A stretch of DNA of 41,019 nt from an uncultured Bacteroidales bacterium (GTDB lineage: Bacteria; Bacteroidota; Bacteroidia; Bacteroidales; Paludibacteraceae), in contig CALATT010000015.1 of the NCBI GenBank assembly GCA_937891905.1, positions 1 through 41,019 of the forward strand, written 5' to 3'. The translations under genes and the position numbers were made by a program. Shown here one piece after another: positions 17,885-27,601 of this stretch. The first letter of the stretch is position 1, and each line of letters opens with the position of its first letter. The notes under the pieces were generated by a model. That model had not been told where the DNA came from and did no database searches. It worked only from the letters and a program-made list of their open reading frames with translations.

Positions 17885-20355
17885 TGAATAGGTTATGTAG
17901 TATGCTCATAGTGGGATGCCTCTGCACGATTGTTCGTGCTGAGGCATTTCCTATATTCGGAATAGATTCAATACAAAGTGATTTCTTTCGTAATTGGTAT
18001 CAAACAACGGATTTGGGTCATTATTTAGATAACTATAATGACTATGTAGTTTATGAGGCAGAGACTACGGGCGAATGGAATCTCGGCGATAGGAATGTTT
18101 TCTCCATCGCAGGTAATTCCTTCCGTCAGAATAAGTATCGTCTTAATGGTATGCGTATAGACTCACGAGCACAAGTAGGACATACACTTTTGTATACACC
18201 AATGTACCATACTAATTTAGCTTTGGATTATCATAATGGAGTATTGAATTTTGAAGATGATACATTGCAAAAGGCAAGTGTTCGCTTGACGGGTAATATA
18301 GGTAACTTGGGAGGCATATCTCCGGGAACAAAAGAATTGATAAATCTCTTTCATTCGTCAGGAGAAGAGAGAACGATGGATAGTCGTCCAATGGATATGC
18401 GTAACCATATAGTAGGCGCAGGTACATTAGATGCTACGATGGCTATTCCTGCCTATGGGAAACGATATTATCAACATGCGTATGTACATTATGGGCAGAG
18501 AAAACTAACTGCTTTTGACCATACAGGAATAAGCGGAATGTTCCCATCGGAATATTATACGGCACAGTTAGATGGAGAGATACCTATTCCACATAATGAC
18601 GCAATAGATCATTTGAAGTATTTCTTTGTCACCAGTGGTCGTTCTGATTATGGATCAGAACTCTATTTTAATGCGAATGAGTTAGCCCTCAATCGAGCAT
18701 ACCATGCGGGTGTGTACATGAGTAAGCGTTTCTCTAATGATGGTGAATTAGTAGTAGGAATAAGTTATGAAAATGATGATACGAGACATGATTCGCTATC
18801 TTTTAGTCGTAACCTATTAGATCAAGATGGTGAGGCATTTGAACCCTGGTATGCAGATGGACAATTGCATGGACTAAATTTATCAGTACAATATGATCAA
18901 CCATTATTGTCTTGGTTACGCGTGCATGCAGCGTCTTATAATTCATTCTTGTACTTCCAATCACAGCATTCTCAATGGAAAAATGATATATATACGCAGG
19001 CTATTAATGAGCAAAATCGTACGCCGTTGTACACTTATCATTGGCAATCATCATCCTTCGCTTCCGGTATATTAGAGAATGAGGCACTCATAGTTGCGGA
19101 GAAAGAGGTTATTAAAGGACTTAAACTCTATGGACATTTAGGAGTGTCATTGGATGGAATATGTTTGAGTGAAGGGAAATCCGTTATCACACCTAACTGG
19201 TTGGCTAAAATTGCGATGGATTATGAGCCTTGTTGGTGGTTCCGTGTTGGACTATCTCTTAGTCATCATCGCATGTCTTATACATGGGATGAAGTGCGTT
19301 ATTTGAGTAATGACTACATGAATGGCGCTATTCGCTACGCAGATAATACACTATTGTCTACTACGGGAGGACAATACCATACTCCTAATAAGGACTTATG
19401 GATGCATCAACCATCGTACGCAGTATTAGATTTGCCAATTCAGTTCACTTTTGGTCCTTCGCATAGGCATCGATTCTCATTGATTAACTCTATTCGTAAG
19501 TACTACAATCAATGGTTTACAGACTATACGAATGGTTTAGATGCTAATATGCTCAAGGATGGCGATTACTATTATATGCGCGAGGGAGAGAAACAATATA
19601 CAATAACTACGCAACCATTGGATTTAATGTCTTCTACCATAGGCGGGCGTACTCCGTATTATATGTCCAATCTGGTCAAATATACCTATACGGGTAAGAA
19701 ATGGTTTGTGATGGTTAGTTGGCAGAGCTATTTAATGGCAGGATTAAGCACGATGGGTAATGGTCCACTGCACAATAATATTGGTTCGCTATCTGAATCT
19801 TCTGCAAATCCGAATACATATTGTGCGTTGAGTGAAGGTACGCGTCCCTACCAAGGTAATAGTCGCCTTAATCAAGATAAGTCATTTATCTTGCGCATGC
19901 AAGTCACATATAATCCATGTAAGTATTTCTCTATTGGATTCAATGGGAAGTTCAAAGATGGACAGCCGTTCTCTACTTTTACAGCAGTACCGACCATTCA
20001 CAATGGTCATACGCAAGTGGCTTTGTTGCATTCTGATGCTAAGGGAATTAATATGGCTAACCAAGCATTTGGAAAGCGCGAAGATGCATTCTTTAATTTT
20101 GAATTGCGTGCTACAGGTCGTTGGTGGGTGAAGGATATTCCAATGTCATTAGAGGTATTATGCTATAATATCTATGATTTTGGAACGGCATTGACGGAAT
20201 ACACTTTTGATGCATATGACCATCCTACTTATCCGCATTGGACGATTGATAAAGGAATAAAGACAATGAAGGATAGTCGTACTTCAATGAGTCTGTGTAT
20301 TCCCCGCGGTTTGCTCGTTACACTGCGAGTTGGATTGGAGAAGGATAAAAATTAA
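17884..20355 (+). CDS. Large outer-membrane beta-barrel protein, TonB-receptor-like
   Basis: 823 residues with a signal peptide (about 1-20, MNRLCSMLIVGCLCTIVRAEA). The rest is rich in aromatic, alternating strands typical of a large beta-barrel. The first part (ETTGEWNLGDRNVFSIAGNSFRQNKYRLNGMRIDS, written here in overlapping form: GNSFRQNKYRLNGMRIDS near residue 80) looks like a degenerate plug, and the barrel runs to the end (LCIPRGLLVTLRVGLEKD). No carboxypeptidase-like N-terminal domain and no clear TonB box are seen. It is coupled to dnaJ by a one-base overlap, so it may be a stress-linked or housekeeping membrane protein. Its last 72 nt overlap the oppositely oriented ligase gene. Ligand unknown. 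Confidence 0.7.
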   Translation: MNRLCSMLIVGCLCTIVRAEAFPIFGIDSIQSDFFRNWYQTTDLGHYLDNYNDYVVYEAETTGEWNLGDRNVFSIAGNSFRQNKYRLNGMRIDSRAQVGHTLLYTPMYHTNLALDYHNGVLNFEDDTLQKASVRLTGNIGNLGGISPGTKELINLFHSSGEERTMDSRPMDMRNHIVGAGTLDATMAIPAYGKRYYQHAYVHYGQRKLTAFDHTGISGMFPSEYYTAQLDGEIPIPHNDAIDHLKYFFVTSGRSDYGSELYFNANELALNRAYHAGVYMSKRFSNDGELVVGISYENDDTRHDSLSFSRNLLDQDGEAFEPWYADGQLHGLNLSVQYDQPLLSWLRVHAASYNSFLYFQSQHSQWKNDIYTQAINEQNRTPLYTYHWQSSSFASGILENEALIVAEKEVIKGLKLYGHLGVSLDGICLSEGKSVITPNWLAKIAMDYEPCWWFRVGLSLSHHRMSYTWDEVRYLSNDYMNGAIRYADNTLLSTTGGQYHTPNKDLWMHQPSYAVLDLPIQFTFGPSHRHRFSLINSIRKYYNQWFTDYTNGLDANMLKDGDYYYMREGEKQYTITTQPLDLMSSTIGGRTPYYMSNLVKYTYTGKKWFVMVSWQSYLMAGLSTMGNGPLHNNIGSLSESSANPNTYCALSEGTRPYQGNSRLNQDKSFILRMQVTYNPCKYFSIGFNGKFKDGQPFSTFTAVPTIHNGHTQVALLHSDAKGINMANQAFGKREDAFFNFELRATGRWWVKDIPMSLEVLCYNIYDFGTALTEYTFDAYDHPTYPHWTIDKGIKTMKDSRTSMSLCIPRGLLVTLRVGLEKDKN

Positions 20356-21555
20356 TCCGACAGCCCATAAGGCTATTCCGCAGAATTTACCAAACATACA
20401 ATCGGTAAACATATTGAGCATAAAGAGAGTAGTAAAGAGGATGGCAGTGTGTCGTCCTCTTTCTTTGGAATAAAAACTAATAGACAACCATGCGAGAATG
20501 AAGAGTGTCATTCCAAAAACGCCAATCTCCATGAGTTCTTCTAAATATTGGTTATGTGGATGGTAGCGCTTGAGTGCATAATACTCAAATCCCACATGAT
20601 GATACTGATTGGCAAGATAAGTACTGCTTTGTCCTGCCCCTAAACCACACCATAAATAGTCTGTGGGGTGCTGTAATGCTGACCCCCATATATTAAATCG
20701 AATATCGTGGTCATAACTTACATTCCTCATTTCGGTGATTTTGCTTAAATCAAAATTCTGCATTCTTGGGTGTAATTGTAGTATTCCTCCACTTATAAAG
20801 ATACCTACTAATAAGATTGCTATTCCATATCGTAGACGATAAGGCTTAGGTATAGCAAGAATAATACCTATAACCAGTAGTGCAGTGCTCGTGATGATAG
20901 ATTGACGAGAACCCGTAAGAATGATAGGTATAAATAATAGAGGTAAAATGATAGCGAGTAGCCATTTCTTATCTTTCCATAATTGTATGACCAAGACCAT
21001 ACTGAATAAAGCGATGCTACATAGGAAAAGTCGATGCTTGATATGCGATATATTTTCAATAAAGAAAGACCACCATTTGGTGATGTTGTAGTTCCACTCA
21101 TCACCAAAGCTATAATTGCTGACTAATTCAGGATAGTGGAATAGTATTCCCATTATGGAGATGTAGAAAAAGGAAGAAGCAATGCACCCAATAATAAGTG
21201 TTTTGCCTGCTTGTACCCAATTATAGTTTGTGTTCAATCCCCATATGCCGATGGGTACGATGAGAGCAAAGGTGAGGTATCGCTCCATTTGCCATCTCCA
21301 TGCAATCATATCTGGCACCCACAAAATAGATATGAATTTCCATAAGAACCACAAACCAAAAAGAATGAATGGGATGGCCATTTTATTTTCTTTGATGGAT
21401 TTGGGTTTACTAATCCATCTTCCCTCTAGTAGCCAACTGAATATCCATATAACGCATGCGTATCGCAGGAATGTTTGTGGAAAAGGCAGTAGAAACACAA
21501 CTATGAGAAAGAGCCAATAGTTGATTTTTCCGACTATGTTTTGGTATTTATTCAT
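20284..21555 (-). CDS. O-antigen ligase/polymerase family membrane protein
   Basis: About 423 residues with ten or more hydrophobic segments (for example YWLFLIVVFLLPFPQTFL, RYLTFALIVPIGIWG, LLAIILPLLFIPIILTGSRQ, ILFTTLFMLNMFTDCMFGKF). The Wzy_C/WaaL pattern is present: the LTGSRQSII motif and a large periplasmic loop ending KRYHPHNQYLEELMEIGVFG, where the conserved His of ligases lies (HNQYLE). It joins or polymerises undecaprenyl-linked glycans. The ATG at 21555 is chosen because it overlaps the TGA of the upstream gene (ATGA); an ATG 36 nt earlier also exists. It is the last gene of the long minus-strand operon and ends 72 nt inside the convergent gene; no clear terminator is visible. Confidence 0.88.
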   Translation of the reverse strand: MNKYQNIVGKINYWLFLIVVFLLPFPQTFLRYACVIWIFSWLLEGRWISKPKSIKENKMAIPFILFGLWFLWKFISILWVPDMIAWRWQMERYLTFALIVPIGIWGLNTNYNWVQAGKTLIIGCIASSFFYISIMGILFHYPELVSNYSFGDEWNYNITKWWSFFIENISHIKHRLFLCSIALFSMVLVIQLWKDKKWLLAIILPLLFIPIILTGSRQSIITSTALLVIGIILAIPKPYRLRYGIAILLVGIFISGGILQLHPRMQNFDLSKITEMRNVSYDHDIRFNIWGSALQHPTDYLWCGLGAGQSSTYLANQYHHVGFEYYALKRYHPHNQYLEELMEIGVFGMTLFILAWLSISFYSKERGRHTAILFTTLFMLNMFTDCMFGKFCGIALWAVGLIFILLQSNSQCNEQTAGNTQTH

Positions 21556-22952
21556 AAGTTTGTGATGCCTTGTTTTATGTGTTTCTTCCATCGATGAGCA
21601 ATGATGTAATCTGCAGTAGTTTTGGGGTCTTCTCCCATTGCTATGGCGTATGCTTTAGCAATAATCTTTAATGCTTCTTTGTCTATATTAAGTCGCTCGA
21701 AGTTTAGAAGTCTTTTTTTCTGTGTTAATGAAGAGCAAAATTGAATTCTATTTAAGTCTATTACTTCTATTTTACTTCCATCTTCATTAAAGAGTATGTT
21801 TCCTCCAGAGTAGTCTTGATGGAGAATGTGGCGCTTGTGTAGTGTTGCAGTAAATTGCCCAATAGCCTTTAGTATAGTCTCTCTATTGGGATAATTAGGG
21901 TTGCCAATAAGGTCGTTAAAAGTGTGTTGACAGTCAGATTTACAACATGCGTACCAACTCTCTCGTAGTACACCGCATATGCGAATTTCTCTATATGCGA
22001 TAGGGGGTGGTGTTAGTCCTGTCATGCGTAAGGCGTACTCGTAACTGCGTTGGGCTTTGCTTTTACAAAAAAGTCCATAGATAATGCCTCGTAGAATATT
22101 TGGTGTAGCGAAGTGCTTTACCACAACACCATTGACTACACGCAAAGTATTGCGTTTCTGGAATATTTTTTCTCCCTCCAACCAATGATTAAAATCTCCA
22201 ACTTGTTTGACGGAGCGGAAAAAGTTGATAAACTTAGACCATGAGCGGTGATAGTGCAATGGACCTCCGAGGTATTGTTCTAAAAAAGAGGAATGCCTAC
22301 TATTAATAGCATCTACGATTGCTTTCTTTTGACTTTTTGCTTTGCTGCGGCGTGAGTGTGGAAGTACGCGATAATAGAGCCCTACCTCGTCTAAGCGGAT
22401 ATATTCTCCTCCTAATTCCATCATGCTCAGCCAAAAATCCCAATCTTCACGATATATGTCTTCTTCACAAAATCCTCCTACTAACTCCCAATCTGCTTTG
22501 CGAAAAAGGCTACTGACATGTATCATGTTCTTCCTAGCTAATAATCCGGGAGAATATGTTGGTAGTTTCCATTCACCATTGCGTGCGCCGAACATGTGTG
22601 CTCGACATCCTATCACTCGTACATCGTTACGAATGGCATCAATGGCATGTTCTATGTATGTAGGGCTAATCTTATCATCGGCATCTACAGGTAATATCCA
22701 TTCGCCATTGGCTTTGCGGATAGCATGATTGCGTGCGGCGCTAACCCCTGCATTTTGTTGTCGATGAATGTGTATTTCGGGATGGTCCTTAGCAATAATT
22801 TGTGCTTGTGCAAAACTATCATCGGTGCTACCATCATCTACCACTATCACTTCCAAGGGACGATAGGTAGATAGGATGATGCTATTCAAAGTCTCGCCTA
22901 TGTATGGCGCAGCATTGTAGAGGGGCACTATGACGGAAACAAGTGGTTTCAT
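21552..22952 (-). CDS. Glycosyltransferase family 2 fused to an LPS-kinase-like domain
   Basis: 466 residues in one uninterrupted frame. Residues 1-245 are a GT-A glycosyltransferase: SVIVPLYNAAPYIGETLNS, VVDDGS (39-42), DADD (90-93, nucleotide-sugar metal site) and REDWDFW (168-174). Residues 260-466 are a KdkA/InaA-like kinase: VVNGVVVKHFATPNILRG (candidate ATP-lysine K279), catalytic loop HQDYSGGNIL (D380, N385) and IDLNR in place of DFG. Such kinases phosphorylate Kdo or heptose in LPS core. The two functions are usually separate proteins, so this would transfer a sugar and phosphorylate the glycan from one polypeptide. The ATG at 22952 overlaps the stop of the upstream gene (ATGA) and is preferred to an ATG 33 nt upstream. 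Confidence 0.85.
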   Translation of the reverse strand: MKPLVSVIVPLYNAAPYIGETLNSIILSTYRPLEVIVVDDGSTDDSFAQAQIIAKDHPEIHIHRQQNAGVSAARNHAIRKANGEWILPVDADDKISPTYIEHAIDAIRNDVRVIGCRAHMFGARNGEWKLPTYSPGLLARKNMIHVSSLFRKADWELVGGFCEEDIYREDWDFWLSMMELGGEYIRLDEVGLYYRVLPHSRRSKAKSQKKAIVDAINSRHSSFLEQYLGGPLHYHRSWSKFINFFRSVKQVGDFNHWLEGEKIFQKRNTLRVVNGVVVKHFATPNILRGIIYGLFCKSKAQRSYEYALRMTGLTPPPIAYREIRICGVLRESWYACCKSDCQHTFNDLIGNPNYPNRETILKAIGQFTATLHKRHILHQDYSGGNILFNEDGSKIEVIDLNRIQFCSSLTQKKRLLNFERLNIDKEALKIIAKAYAIAMGEDPKTTADYIIAHRWKKHIKQGITNL

Positions 22953-23653
22953 ATTTTGTCTCGGCGTTGTGTTATTTTGCGCCAATAATATAGTAGCGGA
23001 TTGGTGTATTTAAGTTGTTTCCAAGGACGACTTGAGTGGGGTTTGTGTATGACGGGGTTGCTGATTTGCAGTATGTTGTCAAATCCTAATTTCTGTGATA
23101 TGTGACTAATGTGCACATCGTACCAATTTTTGTTAGGATTAAGTTGTTCAAAATCATATGCATGTAATAAGGTATTGGTCAGCAATGTGCAGCAGAAAGA
23201 GAATCGCTTATTGGATATCCCATCCGTTTGTAAGTGCTTTGCATATTCGTACGGAAAGTTAATATTTCCATTTGCGTCAGTAGTGACTGCAGCAATCATA
23301 CCGACTCGCTTGCAGACTCTACTGGTCAATGTGTTAATAGTCTGTTCTGAGATAATAACATCGCTCTCTATGATGATAAGGTGTGCCCCTTCTTTCATGC
23401 ATTCTTTTTGTGCGTTAATCAGAACCCATCGGTAGTTGGGGGATGGATGGTCTGTATGGTCGCTTATGTGTATAACTTTAATCCCTAACTCTCTTTGTAA
23501 AGCGTCAAGATGGGCGGCATTTGCAGGGGTGGAATAATCGTCATATACAGTCAGTGTATACCCACTATGCACAATGGCGCGTATAGCTTGCTCTGCCGTC
23601 TCGATAGAGTCTTTAACAGGCATGATGATATGTGCATTGGTGATTATTTCCAT
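22949..23653 (-). CDS. Glycosyltransferase-like protein, GT2/GT-A fold
   Basis: A 234-residue protein with a GT-A layout: HIIMPVKDSIETAEQAI, TLTVYDDYSTPAN (DDYS in place of DDGS), PNYRWVLINAQKEC and a metal-site-like IIIESDVIIS. The segment with NKNWYDVHISHISQKLGFDNIL would hold the acceptor site. It overlaps the Wzi gene by 10 nt and the fusion gene by 4 nt, so it acts in the same cell-surface glycan pathway. The sugar donor and acceptor cannot be read from the sequence. Confidence 0.78.
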   Translation of the reverse strand: MEIITNAHIIMPVKDSIETAEQAIRAIVHSGYTLTVYDDYSTPANAAHLDALQRELGIKVIHISDHTDHPSPNYRWVLINAQKECMKEGAHLIIIESDVIISEQTINTLTSRVCKRVGMIAAVTTDANGNINFPYEYAKHLQTDGISNKRFSFCCTLLTNTLLHAYDFEQLNPNKNWYDVHISHISQKLGFDNILQISNPVIHKPHSSRPWKQLKYTNPLLYYWRKITQRRDKI

Positions 23654-25125
23654 GAAGTGATTATACCTTGCTTACTGATGGTTATTTGTGCTCCAAAATT
23701 ATTTCCCCATTGTGAACCGAAGTCAGCTGCTAAACGCAAACCGAAATCCAAACCCCATGCTTGGTCAACATGTTTTTTAACCTCTAACATAAGGGCTGTG
23801 TTATCGCTCAGCATATCGCTATTAAAGTTGTCATTTCCGTAGTTACGCGCATAACTTGCTTTGAGACGGTATTGAAAACCGTAAATATCTCCTCGCATGC
23901 CCAAATGGTGTACGCGCACGCGACTATTGAGTGTATGGGGAGTTCCGTCAGTATTATATAAAGGGGAGGTGAGGAATGGATTTCCCATGCTGCGATACCA
24001 ATAGTTCCATCCATTCTTGAATATGCTATTCTGATAATATTGGTCATTTCCGGCATAACATAATCCATCTCTGTCGTGCCATGGACCTGATTGGTCGGTT
24101 GTATTTAGAAATTCGTATGTAAATCCTTGTATAAAAGGCCATTTGGTCTGTTTTACGCTTATTCCCCATAGTCCGTCGCATAAGTTCTGACCATTACCGA
24201 TGAGTGCGAAATTATCTTCAAAGAAATTCTGCCAATAGGCATTTACTTCCCATTGATTTCCCTTTGCAGTGAGCATCAACTGCTGACTTCCCACATGATT
24301 GCCCTGTGCATTATTTTGGTCGTTTTTCATTACTCCGCCAGCTTTTGCTGTGAGTACATTCATGAAATCATTCCATCCGCTTCCTATATCGCCATGAACG
24401 GGACTGATTCCGCCCCATTGCGCGGCATGGTGAAACTCATAACTGATATTGATAGGCCATTTCCCACCTACTCGTACAGCCGCCCATTTATGATGCAAGA
24501 AACTGCCGCGCATATACACATTATCTACCATCCAAGCATGGGTGAGTCCGCCTTTGATCTCTAAATAACCATAGCATCCAGGAAATGGTGTGTATTTATC
24601 AATACCGATTGTGATGCGTGGTAATGGTTGACTATTGCTAGAAAAAATCATACTACCCATACTTAAAATGCTGTCTTGTGTTTCGTATAGCATGGGTTTG
24701 ATACCAGCGGTGATATCAAAGATGAATAGCCGCACATGTGCGTATGCGAGATTGAAATAACCAGTCCCTATTTTCTGTTGTATTTCGAGTGGGCTATTGG
24801 TTATTGGTGATTGCAGTCGCCCGCTTATTTGCAATCCAAAGTCATAGTCAAACCATCGCGAATGGTTTGTATTGGTTTTGAATATACCTGCAGATAAATT
24901 GCCGCTAAAAGGATTGGCGCTAATATCACCATTTTGGTTGCTCTGCATCCAGAACGGCGCGTATTGCCCAGTAGAAGCTACACCAAATATACCTACAAAA
25001 TAAGTAAGGCTATCACCATAAGTGGTATCCGTTTGTATGTTTGTAGGCCACCATTCCCAACTCAATTCGCGTGCGTTTATCATGCAAGCGAAAGTCAATA
25101 ATATGATGATTAGTTTATTCCGCAA
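23644..25125 (-). CDS. Capsule assembly Wzi-family outer-membrane protein
   Basis: 493 residues, signal peptide about 1-18 (IIILLTFACMINA). The strand pattern and landmarks fit the Wzi family (PF14052): GIFGVASTGQYAPFWMQSNQNG early, AYAHVRLFIFDITAGIKP, PRITIGIDKYTPFPG, and a barrel that ends with GLRLAADFGSQWGNNFG. Wzi proteins sit in the outer membrane and help bind or shape surface polysaccharide. It precedes the two glycosyltransferases and the ligase, and overlaps the kelch gene by 11 nt. Confidence 0.88.
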   Translation of the reverse strand: MRNKLIIILLTFACMINARELSWEWWPTNIQTDTTYGDSLTYFVGIFGVASTGQYAPFWMQSNQNGDISANPFSGNLSAGIFKTNTNHSRWFDYDFGLQISGRLQSPITNSPLEIQQKIGTGYFNLAYAHVRLFIFDITAGIKPMLYETQDSILSMGSMIFSSNSQPLPRITIGIDKYTPFPGCYGYLEIKGGLTHAWMVDNVYMRGSFLHHKWAAVRVGGKWPINISYEFHHAAQWGGISPVHGDIGSGWNDFMNVLTAKAGGVMKNDQNNAQGNHVGSQQLMLTAKGNQWEVNAYWQNFFEDNFALIGNGQNLCDGLWGISVKQTKWPFIQGFTYEFLNTTDQSGPWHDRDGLCYAGNDQYYQNSIFKNGWNYWYRSMGNPFLTSPLYNTDGTPHTLNSRVRVHHLGMRGDIYGFQYRLKASYARNYGNDNFNSDMLSDNTALMLEVKKHVDQAWGLDFGLRLAADFGSQWGNNFGAQITISKQGIITSWK

Positions 25126-26095
25126 AATAGTATAGTTGGTCGTTTATTTCCAAATCTTCGTTTTCTCCTAAACCTAAATAGATTGTATTGTCAATAGTGA
25201 AACAGTTGTGGTTCATTAGTTTTTTTGGCATAATAGCAATGTATTGCCATGTATCGTCATTAGGTTCGTAGCGCAATATATCTTGTAGCACATTGCCATG
25301 TGTGTTCATTCCTCCATAATGCATACCGCCGCATAGATAGATATACTTACTACTTGCTGTGCTTGCAGCGATTGTTCTTGTCTTCCCAGGAACGGCTGCA
25401 CGCTCTACCCAATAGCCTTCAGGCATAAATTCTGCCCACCAGTTTAAACTTTGTTTGTAGTATCCTGTACCCATGAAATGTCTTCCTGCACAGGTACATC
25501 CAGTGCCACCGAATGAACGAGTAGGGTAGCCATGAAAACTAACATTCACATCTATAGAATCCCATTGGTTTTGAGCAATATTATAGCGGAACATATCTCG
25601 TCTATAATTCCAGCAGAAGCCATAACCAACATATAATTCTCCATCGCCCACAAAACTTGTAGCGCAATCGGTGTATAGGTTGGGATAGTCTGCTAATCGT
25701 TTCCACTCTTGTGTGGTGGGTGTGTATTCCCACCAATCACATAGGTAGGAGGTATCTCGGCTGTATTTCCCGCAAAAACCAAGTCCAATATACACTTTAT
25801 CTCCTTGCACGCATGCAGTAGCGTTCACGCGTGGCGTAAGAGGTGTAGCACCTAAATGTGTCCAACTATCGTCTTGTGGATTGTAACACCACAAGTCGTT
25901 GTGGTACTTTTCAGACTGGTCTCTGCCTGCAAAGAAATATGCTTGTCCATCGTACACAAAGCATGTAGCGCAAGCTCGTCCGCCTTCTGGCATTGGTGCG
26001 CAGGAGTGGATAGTGATATCCATCTCAGGAGTCTGTTGACAGCTGACGAATAGCACGAATGCGAATAGGAATAATATGTATTTTTTATTCTTCAA
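25115..26095 (-). CDS. Kelch-repeat lipoprotein
   Basis: 326 residues with a lipobox FVSC (lipidated Cys near residue 19). At least five kelch-type blades follow: ACATCFVYDGQAYFFAGRD, NATACVQGDKVYIGLGFCG, DCATSFVGDGELYVGYGFC, FGGTGCTCAGRHFMGTGYY and NHNCFTIDNTIYLGLGEN, several with the W-x-x-L turn (DSWTHLG, QEWKRLADYP). The fold is a beta-propeller of the NanM or galactose-oxidase-like type. It lies between lptB and Wzi (11-nt overlaps at both ends), suggesting a glycan-handling or scaffolding role in the envelope, which is inference. Confidence 0.85.
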   Translation of the reverse strand: MKNKKYILFLFAFVLFVSCQQTPEMDITIHSCAPMPEGGRACATCFVYDGQAYFFAGRDQSEKYHNDLWCYNPQDDSWTHLGATPLTPRVNATACVQGDKVYIGLGFCGKYSRDTSYLCDWWEYTPTTQEWKRLADYPNLYTDCATSFVGDGELYVGYGFCWNYRRDMFRYNIAQNQWDSIDVNVSFHGYPTRSFGGTGCTCAGRHFMGTGYYKQSLNWWAEFMPEGYWVERAAVPGKTRTIAASTASSKYIYLCGGMHYGGMNTHGNVLQDILRYEPNDDTWQYIAIMPKKLMNHNCFTIDNTIYLGLGENEDLEINDQLYYFAE

Positions 26096-26831
26096 CTCTT
26101 GTCTTGCGTTTTAATTCAAAATCACGGCCTAAATAGTTCTGTCTCACAACAGGGTTCGCAGCCAATTCTTCAGGCGTACCATGGAAGAGTATCTTTCCTT
26201 CAAAGAGTAAGTAGGCACGATCGGTAATCATCAGCGTCTCGTCCACATTGTGGTCGGTGATGAGAATACCGATGTTCTTGTCTTTGAGTCGCCAAACAAC
26301 ATCTTGTATCTCTTGTACCGCAATAGGATCCACACCCGCGAATGGTTCGTCAAGCATCACGAACTTGGGTTCAATAGCTAAGCAGCGTGCTATCTCTGTA
26401 CGGCGGCGCTCACCACCACTCAGTCGGTCACCAAGGTTGTGGCGTACATGGGCAAGGTTAAATTCCTTGATGAGTTGCTCTAATTTCTGCGCTTGATATT
26501 CCTTGCTAAAATCGGTCAACTCTAATACAGAGCGGATATTATCTTCCACTGTCATCTTACGAAAAACGCTTGCCTCTTGTGGCAGATAACCGATACCCAA
26601 CTTCGCGCGCTTGTACATAGGGAACGAAGTAATATCTTGCTCATTGAGGAATATCTTTCCATTATTGGCGGCAACCAAACCTGTAGTCATGTAGAATGTG
26701 GTTGTCTTACCCGCTCCGTTAGGACCAAGCAAACCCACAATCTCTCCTTGCTCCAACTCAATAGAGACATCATTCACTACAGTTCGCTTACCGTATTTCT
26801 TTATCAAATGTTCTGTCCGTAAAGTATCCAT
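26085..26831 (-). CDS. lptB: LPS export ABC transporter ATP-binding protein LptB
   Basis: A 248-residue ATPase that powers LPS extraction from the inner membrane through LptF/G. Walker A GPNGAGKT (36-43), LptB-type Q-loop region GIGYLPQEASVFRKMTVEDN, signature RLSGGERRRTEIARCLA, Walker B FVMLDEPFAGVDP and switch His in ITDHNVDETL. The C-terminus (ELKRKTRVEE) overlaps the start of the kelch gene. Partners lptF, lptG, lptC and lptA are not in the window. Confidence 0.95.
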   Translation of the reverse strand: MDTLRTEHLIKKYGKRTVVNDVSIELEQGEIVGLLGPNGAGKTTTFYMTTGLVAANNGKIFLNEQDITSFPMYKRAKLGIGYLPQEASVFRKMTVEDNIRSVLELTDFSKEYQAQKLEQLIKEFNLAHVRHNLGDRLSGGERRRTEIARCLAIEPKFVMLDEPFAGVDPIAVQEIQDVVWRLKDKNIGILITDHNVDETLMITDRAYLLFEGKILFHGTPEELAANPVVRQNYLGRDFELKRKTRVEE

Positions 26832-26836
26832 AAGAC

Positions 26837-27598
26837 CTAATTAATTTCTATTTCCACAGGGCAATGGTCGCTGTGCACCACTTCTGGCATTATTTTAGCG
26901 TTTATCAATCGAGGGCGTAAACTCTCAGTTACCCAATGATAATCAATACGCCAACCCACATTGCGTGCGCGAGAGCCCATACGGAAACTCCACCAACTAT
27001 ATTTCTCGCCACTTTGGTCAAAGACGCGGAAAGTGTCAATCATGCCGCTTGCTTCCCAGCGGTCCAACCATTCGCGCTCTTCTGGCAAGAAACCCGATAC
27101 GCCTTTTTGACGCTCTGGATGATTGATGTCAATAGGGTGGTGCGCTATATTATAATCGCCGCAGATAATGAGGTTTGGGCGTTCTTTGACTAACTCGTTC
27201 TTCCAATTCAGGAAATCCTCCAAGAAATCCATCTTGTACTCGTATTTAGGACCTTCTGCTTCACCGGAAGGAATATACACGCACACCACGGTTAGGTCTC
27301 CAAAATCTGCGCGGATAACTCGTCCTTGGCAGTCGTACTTATGGTTGTCCATACCGATAACCACTTTGTCCGGTTCAATGCGAGTGAAGATGCAAACGCC
27401 CGAGTAACCTTTCTTTTCTGCCGAGTGGATATAACTGCGGTAACCTAATTCCTGCATAGCCATCACATCTATCTGCTCAGGTTGTGCTTTGCTTTCCTGA
27501 ATGCAGAATACATCGGGCAACTCTGTGCCCAACCAATCCAATAGACCTTTGCTGATAGCTGAGCGAATGCCATTGAGGTTGTAACTGATTATTCTCAT
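26837..27598 (-). CDS. xth: Exonuclease III family DNA-repair nuclease
   Basis: A 253-residue AP endonuclease/3'-exonuclease. The family signatures are present: MRIISYNLNGIRSA, CIQESKAQ with the metal-binding Glu near residue 35, IICGDYNIAHHPID (Asp/Asn pair), GWRIDYHWVTESL and the closing catalytic VVHSDHCPVEIEI. Length matches the family (about 250-270). It lies 3 nt behind the M6 protease gene and 5 nt before lptB, so it is embedded in an envelope operon. Confidence 0.95.
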   Translation of the reverse strand: MRIISYNLNGIRSAISKGLLDWLGTELPDVFCIQESKAQPEQIDVMAMQELGYRSYIHSAEKKGYSGVCIFTRIEPDKVVIGMDNHKYDCQGRVIRADFGDLTVVCVYIPSGEAEGPKYEYKMDFLEDFLNWKNELVKERPNLIICGDYNIAHHPIDINHPERQKGVSGFLPEEREWLDRWEASGMIDTFRVFDQSGEKYSWWSFRMGSRARNVGWRIDYHWVTESLRPRLINAKIMPEVVHSDHCPVEIEIN

Positions 27599-27601
27599 GT
27601 T

